DNA of 12,720 bases from Fervidobacterium sp. UBA5837. Its GTDB lineage: Bacteria; Thermotogota; Thermotogae; Thermotogales; Fervidobacteriaceae. Position 1 is the first letter of the stretch. Each line of letters opens with the position of its first letter. A program made the translations under genes and the position numbers. This document shows positions 8,147 to 12,720 of this stretch, in pieces. Below the pieces are notes generated by a model. The model had not been told where the DNA came from. It saw only the letters and a program-made list of their open reading frames with translations, and made no database searches. The stretch lies in NCBI GenBank assembly GCA_002432805.1, contig DJGV01000009.1, forward strand, positions 1 to 12,720, read 5' to 3'.

Positions 8147-8827
8147 TCAAAACTCTATTCCAAACCTTGCATCGAAATATACGCTGTTATCTCCTGTTAT
8201 GAAGAATGATCTGTAAGGAAGCCATCTGAGCGATGTGGCATACCCAAAACCGATACTGTAACCATTACCAAAATATCTCACGTTGAAATCCAATTTCGAA
8301 CGAAACTGCTCATCTGTTACGAAAGTTGGTATATTAACGTCAAACGCAGGATCATAATGAAGATAGACTGTCGAATAGTATGCATTCACCTGAAATTTGA
8401 CCCCAGCGTCCTTAATGAAATACGAAGGCGACAGACCGATATAAACTAGTCCAACTTCCGTAGCAGTATCAGTCTCCATATATTGCGTATCCAAATCCAA
8501 CGAAACAGGTATATCCAGTTCAAAATTATCTATGCGAAATAACGGACCCACTTTGAACGAATAAGAACTCCTCCCAAAATCATACCCACCCGAGAATTTC
8601 AAGGTCACGTAATCATCAGATGTCAAACTGAGCAGCATGTCAAGCTCGCTGTAGGGAAATCCCAAAGTGTATTCTATGATTCCTGTCTTACCTGTTAAAC
8701 CTATTCCATCCTTCGTGTTTATGAAAAACTCAGTGGCATATGCAGAACTTCCCATCAACATACTAAACATCACTAACGATATCGCCAAGACCCTTAAAAA
8801 ATTGCGAATATGCATCACGCCCAACAC
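8147..8827 (-). CDS. Exported outer-membrane beta-barrel-like protein, function unknown
   Basis: A basic N-terminus (HIRNFLR) is followed by a hydrophobic run and a signal peptidase I-like site, AYA before TEFF (cleavage after residue 31). The mature part is about 195 residues with alternating polar and hydrophobic strands rich in Tyr, Phe, Gly and Asp. It has no cysteine and ends in Ile-Glu-Phe, a terminal aromatic typical of barrel proteins recognised by BAM. This fits a small outer-membrane (toga) barrel, but the family is not recognised. GTG at 8827 is preferred because AGGAG (8836-8840) lies 8 bases upstream. ATG at 8815 is an alternative that leaves the signal peptide intact and gives 222 residues. 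It is the first gene of its unit, directly behind a strong promoter, consistent with an abundant envelope protein. Confidence 0.75.
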   Translation of the reverse strand: MLGVMHIRNFLRVLAISLVMFSMLMGSSAYATEFFINTKDGIGLTGKTGIIEYTLGFPYSELDMLLSLTSDDYVTLKFSGGYDFGRSSYSFKVGPLFRIDNFELDIPVSLDLDTQYMETDTATEVGLVYIGLSPSYFIKDAGVKFQVNAYYSTVYLHYDPAFDVNIPTFVTDEQFRSKLDFNVRYFGNGYSIGFGYATSLRWLPYRSFFITGDNSVYFDARFGIEF

Positions 8828-8835
8828 TCCCTTAG

Positions 8836-8840
8836 CTCCT
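8836..8840 (-). promoter_or_regulatory. Shine-Dalgarno of the barrel-protein gene
   Basis: AGGAG on the coding strand lies 8 bases before GTG 8827. A second purine-rich stretch, AAGGGAG, lies closer and could serve the ATG at 8815, so the start remains slightly ambiguous. Confidence 0.5.
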
Positions 8841-8871
8841 AAATAGTCAGATTTTCAGTAGTTGCAAACTA

Positions 8872-8899
8872 ATTATATCACAACAAATTGGAATGAGAA
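8872..8899 (-). promoter_or_regulatory. Extended -10 housekeeping promoter for the barrel protein-mutS2-FtsA-like unit
   Basis: The minus strand shows a perfect TATAAT (8877-8872) preceded by TGA (8880-8878), giving an extended -10 element TGnTATAAT. A 4/6 match to TTGACA, TTCTCA, lies at 8899-8894 with a 16-base spacer. Transcription would start near 8865, leaving a leader of about 38 bases before GTG 8827. The -35 region overlaps the T-rich tail of the upstream terminator. Confidence 0.75.
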
Positions 8900-8925
8900 A
8901 ACCCCAAAGCAACGATGCTTTGGGG
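8894..8925 (-). terminator. Intrinsic terminator after uppP
   Basis: A perfect 10-bp stem (CCCCAAAGCA at 8902-8911 pairing with TGCTTTGGGG at 8916-8925) has a 4-base loop. On the minus strand it is followed by TTTTCTCATT. It lies 40 bases beyond the uppP stop. The U-tract is short and interrupted, but the stem is strong. It closes the glgA-to-uppP unit. Confidence 0.85.
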
Positions 8926-8965
8926 CTTACTCGCATTTTCATGCCATTTAATTTTCAGACGACAA

Positions 8966-9712
8966 TTAACCTACAAAAAAGCTCACAATTGCAGGTATCA
9001 ATAGATATAGAGAGAAATACTTCAGATGTGATGAAACTGTCAAATATCTCATCAATGCAAGCGAGGCCAATCCTGCAACCAGTGCACCACCAAACCCTGC
9101 AAATGCACCAGCCGTAAATGTAACGCCCTTAAGTTCAAACAATCCAGCAGCCAACACTACAGGTAAACTCATCAAGAACGAATACTTAAACGCATCTACC
9201 CTTGCCATACCAATCATCAGCGCACCTATCAAAGTCAATCCACTCCTCGACACACCTGGAAGTATCGCAACTGCTTGGAATAAACCTATAACTAAGGCAT
9301 CAAAGTACGTAATCTGTCCCATCGTCTTGTGACCTGAAAATTCATCTGAAATCCACAACAACGCTGCAGTTGCCAAGAAGAATACACCAACCAGCTTTTG
9401 AGAAGAAAGTGCCTGATTAATCTGGTCTTGGAAGAACACACCGATAAGCCCAGCAGGTATGGAAGAAACGATAAGCTTCAAAATCAGATCGACAGTACTT
9501 TTATCCCATCTAAAAAGTCCGACCATGAGACCTACCACATCGTTCCAAAGCAAAATCAGAACCGCCAAAAAGGTGCCTAGATGCAAAAATGCAAAAAATG
9601 GTAATTCAGAAGGCAGGCCCATCAACTTCGAAAAGAGTGCAAGGTGACCAGAACTCGAAACTGGAAAAAACTCCGTAAGGCCCTGGACGATACCGAGTAT
9701 GAATTCTTTCAT
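8966..9712 (-). CDS. uppP: Undecaprenyl-diphosphatase (UppP/BacA)
   Basis: This integral membrane enzyme removes a phosphate from undecaprenyl diphosphate, regenerating the lipid carrier used for peptidoglycan and other envelope polymers. Overproduction of family members confers bacitracin resistance. The first signature is QGLTEFFPVSSSGHL (residues 10-24), with the Q-x3-E pair (Gln10, Glu14) and the conserved His23. The second is LPGVSRSG (151-158), with the conserved Arg156. Seven or eight hydrophobic segments fill the rest. The 248 residues are slightly shorter than the roughly 270 common in the family, with nothing essential missing. The ATG at 9712 begins the first signature helix. AGGAG lies rather far upstream (12 bases). 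It is the last gene before the terminator and 72 bases from the DUF327 gene. Confidence 0.97.
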   Translation of the reverse strand: MKEFILGIVQGLTEFFPVSSSGHLALFSKLMGLPSELPFFAFLHLGTFLAVLILLWNDVVGLMVGLFRWDKSTVDLILKLIVSSIPAGLIGVFFQDQINQALSSQKLVGVFFLATAALLWISDEFSGHKTMGQITYFDALVIGLFQAVAILPGVSRSGLTLIGALMIGMARVDAFKYSFLMSLPVVLAAGLFELKGVTFTAGAFAGFGGALVAGLASLALMRYLTVSSHLKYFSLYLLIPAIVSFFVG

Positions 9713-9784
9713 AATTAGTGCGTTCTCCTTTCACATCTTTGCCTTTTTTGTCTTTGCAAAGTTCACTCAACAATTAGAAAGCCA

Positions 9785-10246
9785 TTACCTGTAGATATCG
9801 AATATGATACCATTGATCTCCCCAACCTTTTCAGCTAACACAAGCGTATCACGTTCTGCTTGGAGCAACAGCGAGGCGATATTATCCAACTTCTCGTCTA
9901 TCTCCTCTGCTATTATATGCAATCGTGGCTGAGAGATGCTGTAATCATATTTCCCGGAAAGTTTGTACAAGTGCTTCTCTATATATTCCAGCACCTGCTT
10001 GATATGACTTTTATACTTCTTCAGTGTGTTTGGAGTTGGAGAGCGTACGAAATCGTTACCTGCTTCCACCACCTCGGTAACCATCTCTTCTATCGTCTTC
10101 CGTATGGCTTCTTCCTCCGCCTCTTCAAACATTCCAACGAAAGAAGAGGGGGAAGACCCCTTTATACCATCTTTCTTTCCTGCTTTTTTCCTCTTGACTT
10201 CCGAACTCTTGAGTTTTGGATCATTCATTGGTGGTTCAATTCTCAT
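9785..10246 (-). CDS. YaaR/DUF327 family protein
   Basis: This 153-residue protein resembles Bacillus YaaR (about 146 residues), a small helical protein whose function is not established. The first ~35 residues are Lys/Ser/Pro-rich and probably disordered. The rest is helical: an acidic helix (about 39-62), the conserved FVRSPTPNTLKKYKSHI block (67-83), and a C-terminal helical hairpin ending in EINGIIFDIYR, the family's usual C-terminus. There is no cysteine, signal peptide or membrane segment. The ATG at 10246 has only weak purine-rich sequence upstream (GGTGG very close, GGAG further away). A second ATG six codons in has no better site. It sits 36 bases after the Mrp gene and 72 before uppP, probably in one transcript. 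No enzymatic motif is visible. Confidence 0.88.
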   Translation of the reverse strand: MRIEPPMNDPKLKSSEVKRKKAGKKDGIKGSSPSSFVGMFEEAEEEAIRKTIEEMVTEVVEAGNDFVRSPTPNTLKKYKSHIKQVLEYIEKHLYKLSGKYDYSISQPRLHIIAEEIDEKLDNIASLLLQAERDTLVLAEKVGEINGIIFDIYR

Positions 10247-10282
10247 ACATCCACCATCTCCATCTACAATTTACTCCTCTTG

Positions 10283-11092
10283 TCACTTCTCTTGCTTTCC
10301 GACTTCCCTTACCACATTCTCAGCAAGTGCCCTGAACGATAAATCGATCTCGCTCTCGCGATAATAAAGCGTTACGGGCTTGCCTTCATCTAACAACTCC
10401 AATGCCTTTGGGTCCATAGGTATTCTTGCGAGAACAGGGACATCAAACTCTGCGGAAAGTATATCGGCTCCGCCCTTGCCAAATGGATATATAACGTCAT
10501 CTTTACATCGCATGTAAGACATATTCTCCACTATACCAAGTACCCTTTGATTCATCGTACTAACAAACGAAATTGCCCTTCTTACATCGTCGAGTGCCAC
10601 TTTCTGTGGTGTCGTAACAATGATGACGCCATCTGCCTTGCCAAGTGTTTGGAATAGACTCAATGCCTCATCGCCCGTTCCCGGTGGCAAATCGAAAAGC
10701 AGATAATCGAGTTTACCCCAATCCGTATCTTCCAAAAATTGCTTTATTGCAGAATGCTTCAATGGCCCTCTCCATATGATTGGTTTACCTTCCTCTACAA
10801 GCATGGAAATAGAAAGTGCCTTCAAATTCGGTAGTACCTGTGCCGGTATCATCCGCTCATCTTCACCGACAGATGGAAACGCATTTCCACCGAGCATACG
10901 TACAACGTCAGGTCCGTGGATATCCAAATCGAGCAATCCTACATTGTAACCACTTTCCGAAAGTGCCGTGGCAAGATTAACAGAAACTGTCGTCTTACCC
11001 ACTCCACCCTTACCACTTAACACAGCAACAAAGTGCTTCACATTCTCTCGAAGTACCGCTGCTTTACTATTCTCCGATGCATTGAACTCCAT
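10283..11092 (-). CDS. Mrp/NBP35-family P-loop ATPase (ApbC-like), incomplete CxxC
   Basis: Mrp/ApbC proteins are deviant Walker A ATPases that dimerise and bind or transfer Fe-S clusters. Motifs by residue from the chosen start: SGKGGVGKTT (26-35), DLDIHGPD (55-62), the Walker B region DLPPGTGDE (134-142), and ENMSYM (189-194). The family normally has a CxxC after ENMSY, where each dimer subunit supplies two cysteines. Here the sequence is C-K-D-D (Cys196, Asp199), so only one cysteine remains. There is also no N-terminal MIP18/DUF59 domain. The 269-residue start is ATG 11092, with GGAG (11101-11104) 8 bases upstream. The frame extends back to a TTG at 11131 that would overlap galT and has no good ribosome site. 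It lies 19 bases behind galT, so it is translated from the same transcript. Family certain; Fe-S carrier activity uncertain. Confidence 0.93.
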   Translation of the reverse strand: MEFNASENSKAAVLRENVKHFVAVLSGKGGVGKTTVSVNLATALSESGYNVGLLDLDIHGPDVVRMLGGNAFPSVGEDERMIPAQVLPNLKALSISMLVEEGKPIIWRGPLKHSAIKQFLEDTDWGKLDYLLFDLPPGTGDEALSLFQTLGKADGVIIVTTPQKVALDDVRRAISFVSTMNQRVLGIVENMSYMRCKDDVIYPFGKGGADILSAEFDVPVLARIPMDPKALELLDEGKPVTLYYRESEIDLSFRALAENVVREVGKQEK

Positions 11093-11100
11093 AAACTCAT

Positions 11101-11104
11101 CTCC
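11101..11104 (-). promoter_or_regulatory. Shine-Dalgarno fixing the Mrp start at 11092
   Basis: GGAG on the coding strand, 8 bases before ATG 11092-11090, inside the 19-base gap after galT. It favours the 269-residue form over the longer frame that begins inside galT. Confidence 0.65.
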
Positions 11105-11111
11105 AATCCAA

Positions 11112-12134
11112 TTACTTCTTCGTATTTTCAATCATTTCCTCGTAACTCTCTACAAGATATTTGGCAGCATCTTCAGGTGGGACGGGATTGATATAGAAAC
11201 CTGAACCCCATTCGAAACCTGCAACACGTGTCAACCTTGGTATTATCTCAACATGCCAATGATAGTACTCCTTACCCTCCTCTGAGACAGGCGCGGTGTG
11301 AATCAAGAAATTGTACGGTGGATTACTTAGCACCGTGTACATCCTGTGAAGTACATCCTTCATAATGTGAGCAAATTCTTGAATTTCAGGCTCTGTAATT
11401 GTACCAAAATCGTGAGAATGCCTCTTTGGAAGCACCCAAGTTTCAAACGGAAACCTTGCCGCATATGGCTCGAACGCAATAAAATGCTCGTTCTCTTCAA
11501 TTATTCTACGTGCTTCTATCTTTTCTTGATTGATCATGTCACAGAAGACGCAGCGTTCTTTGTACGAATAATAATCCTTAGCGCCTTCCAACTCCTCTTG
11601 AACCGTTATTGGCACCACTGGTGTAGCTATAATCTGGCTATGCGGATGATTGAGCGATGCACCGCCCTCTTTTCCATGATTTCTAAATATGAGGATATAC
11701 TTCACTCGCTCATCTTGCATGAGCGCTCTAAAACGCGTTACGTATGCCCAGACAATTTCTTGCACCTGTTTGTAGTCGTACAGTGCGAATGTGGAATTGT
11801 GGTCAGGCGTTTCAACAATTACTTCGTGATATCCGAAGCCCGTCATCGCATCGTACATACCATGCCCGTACTTGTCAACCAACACATCCGGATCAACAGC
11901 TGGAAACTTATTCGATACCACTCTCACCCACCATCCTGGTGTATTAGGTTGCGTATCTGCAGGCCTAAACGCCAAAATTTCCGGTGGAGTCATCGTTTCA
12001 TTACCATAATCGAACGGACAAAAGCCAGGTTTGACATCCTCTGGCTGAACTTGGAAATCATGTGGCCTTTTTGCCCTTTCCGTCGAAATAATGACCCATC
12101 TTTTCACAACAGGGTCCTTCCTATACTCTGGCAT
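11112..12134 (-). CDS. galT: Galactose-1-phosphate uridylyltransferase-like protein (GalT/HIT superfamily)
   Basis: GalT moves UMP between UDP-glucose and galactose-1-phosphate through a uridylyl-histidine intermediate in the Leloir pathway. The protein has two HIT-like halves. Motifs: CPFD (39-42), where family members usually have CPFC; GNETMTPPEI (44-53); VSNKFPA (73-79); GYHEVIVETPDH (101-112); and the active site NHPHS (162-166), with His165 as the expected nucleophile. CVFC (195-198) opens the second half, which ends with YHWHVEIIPR (291-300) and GFEWGSGFYINP (306-317). The 340-residue start is ATG 12134, behind GGGAGG (12142-12147) with a 7-base spacer. The longer frame from TTG 12188 overlaps glgA and is rejected. 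It follows glgA by 46 bases. That context suggests a role in glucose-1-phosphate or storage-glucan metabolism as well as, or instead of, galactose use; a related nucleotidyl- or phosphorylase specificity cannot be excluded. Confidence 0.93.
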   Translation of the reverse strand: MPEYRKDPVVKRWVIISTERAKRPHDFQVQPEDVKPGFCPFDYGNETMTPPEILAFRPADTQPNTPGWWVRVVSNKFPAVDPDVLVDKYGHGMYDAMTGFGYHEVIVETPDHNSTFALYDYKQVQEIVWAYVTRFRALMQDERVKYILIFRNHGKEGGASLNHPHSQIIATPVVPITVQEELEGAKDYYSYKERCVFCDMINQEKIEARRIIEENEHFIAFEPYAARFPFETWVLPKRHSHDFGTITEPEIQEFAHIMKDVLHRMYTVLSNPPYNFLIHTAPVSEEGKEYYHWHVEIIPRLTRVAGFEWGSGFYINPVPPEDAAKYLVESYEEMIENTKK

Positions 12135-12141
12135 GAGAATT

Positions 12142-12147
12142 CCTCCC
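12142..12147 (-). promoter_or_regulatory. Shine-Dalgarno fixing the galT start at 12134
   Basis: GGGAGG on the coding strand lies 7 bases before ATG 12134-12132, in the spacer after glgA. This is the best ribosome site in the region and excludes the TTG-initiated longer frame from 12188. Confidence 0.8.
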
Positions 12148-12180
12148 TGATTGAGATTAGAAAATGGCATTAGATTGATA

Positions 12181-12720
12181 TCAAGCAATCTTTGCCTTTG
12201 CTCTTTGATAAAGCTTTACATATTCCTTTGCAGAACTGTCCCAAGTCAAATCTGTTGTCATTGCATTCTTCACGATATTATTCCAGTGTTCCTTCTCATT
12301 GTAGCAGTAAAGTGCCTTTGCAACAGCTTTCAGTAGATGTGCTGAATCATATCCTTCAAATCCGAATCCATTTCCCTCTTTTTTGGAAAGGTCGTACTCT
12401 CTCACCGTATCTGCCAATCCACCAGTGTATCTCACTATTGGAATCGTTCCATACCTAAGACTGTACATCTGGCCGAGTCCACAAGGTTCATACCTCGAAG
12501 GCATCATAAACATATCTGCGCCTGCATAGATTTTTTGCGCGAGTACTATATCAAACTTCGTATTTATCGAATACATTTGAGGATACTTCTCACCAAGTTT
12601 TCTGAACATCTCTTCGTACTCCGCATCACCGGTACCAAGAAGCACGAACTGCAAATCGAAGAGCGAGACATAATCCATAATCTCTGCCAATATGTCTAGT
12701 CCCTTTTGAACAACAAGCCT
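12181..12720 (-). CDS. glgA: Glycogen synthase C-terminal part (window-truncated)
   Basis: This is the last ~179 codons of a GT5 family glycogen (starch) synthase, which transfers glucose from ADP- or UDP-glucose to an alpha-1,4-glucan. The frame is open through the right edge (first residues RLVVQKGLDILAEIMDY, matching the family's RLxxQKGxDLL block), so the start lies outside the window. Visible motifs: FVLLGTGD (donor-domain strand and turn), PSRYEPCGLGQMYSLRYG, whose Glu-x-C-G-L is the family's catalytic-donor glutamate block, and RYTGGLADTV (nucleotide-binding loop). The C-terminal helix ending in QRAKAKIA is normal, with no truncation at this end. It is the most upstream visible gene of the glgA-galT-mrp-DUF327-uppP unit; its promoter is not in view. 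Confidence 0.96.
   Translation of the reverse strand, partial: RLVVQKGLDILAEIMDYVSLFDLQFVLLGTGDAEYEEMFRKLGEKYPQMYSINTKFDIVLAQKIYAGADMFMMPSRYEPCGLGQMYSLRYGTIPIVRYTGGLADTVREYDLSKKEGNGFGFEGYDSAHLLKAVAKALYCYNEKEHWNNIVKNAMTTDLTWDSSAKEYVKLYQRAKAKIA

Noticed and set aside
9728..9770. GCAAAG/CTTTGC repeats between the DUF327 gene and uppP as a regulatory hairpin
   Set aside because: A 6-bp imperfectly placed inverted repeat with an A-rich loop, no T-tract and no known motif; too weak to call.
9860..10342. 160-codon plus-strand frame with a Leu- and Phe-rich product
   Set aside because: Antisense shadow of the charged helical DUF327 gene and the 3' end of the Mrp gene. The hydrophobicity comes from complementing Glu/Lys-rich codons.
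11346..12173. 275-codon open frame on the plus strand
   Set aside because: It lies wholly antisense to galT, which has clear motifs and a strong ribosome site. The translated product is rich in Arg, Cys, His and Trp and resembles no family.

Overview
The window looks like a chromosomal housekeeping region from a thermophilic bacterium of the Thermotogae, most like Fervidobacterium or a close relative. That is an inference from three things: moderate GC with Glu/Lys/Ile/Val-rich proteins, an outer-membrane barrel protein ending in Phe, and the protein families and gene order (glgA-galT; mutS2 followed by a long FtsA-like gene). I could not run a similarity search, so the genus is a guess. No tRNA, rRNA, CRISPR array, insertion sequence or prophage gene is visible. 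Coding density is high, with no gene-free gap over about 140 bases.

Layout. Positions 1-2259 (+ strand) hold the 3' part of an AddB-like recombination nuclease, cut by the left edge. It converges on a block of minus-strand genes that fills the rest of the window and reads right to left as two transcription units. Unit 1 enters from the right edge: glgA (C-terminal part only), galT, an Mrp/NBP35-type ATPase, a YaaR/DUF327 protein and uppP. It ends at a strong hairpin terminator at 8902-8925. Unit 2 starts at an extended -10 promoter packed against that terminator (8872-8899). It runs through an exported beta-barrel-like protein, a VWA/metallopeptidase (DUF2201-type) protein, mutS2 and a 702-residue FtsA-like actin-fold protein, and stops 43 bases from the end of the addB-like gene.

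How the genes relate. GlgA and GalT both handle sugar nucleotides or sugar phosphates and probably serve storage-polysaccharide and galactose metabolism. Mrp is an Fe-S carrier family P-loop ATPase, and UppP recycles the undecaprenyl lipid carrier for wall synthesis. AddB-like and MutS2 act in DNA repair and recombination. The two units look like mixed housekeeping operons rather than one pathway.

The least ordinary part is the FtsA-like protein. After a complete actin-fold ATPase domain it carries about 320 extra residues. These contain five units with an exactly conserved N/D-to-GD spacing at 50-59 residue intervals, suggestive of tandem beta-grasp (ThiS/MoaD-like) modules, and the chain lacks the C-terminal membrane helix of true FtsA. 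Other points: an Mrp protein with only one Cys of its CxxC motif, a GalT with CPFD instead of CPFC, and a VWA-metallopeptidase gene without a visible MoxR-type ATPase partner. Five starts were decided from Shine-Dalgarno placement; four are shorter than the longest open frame.
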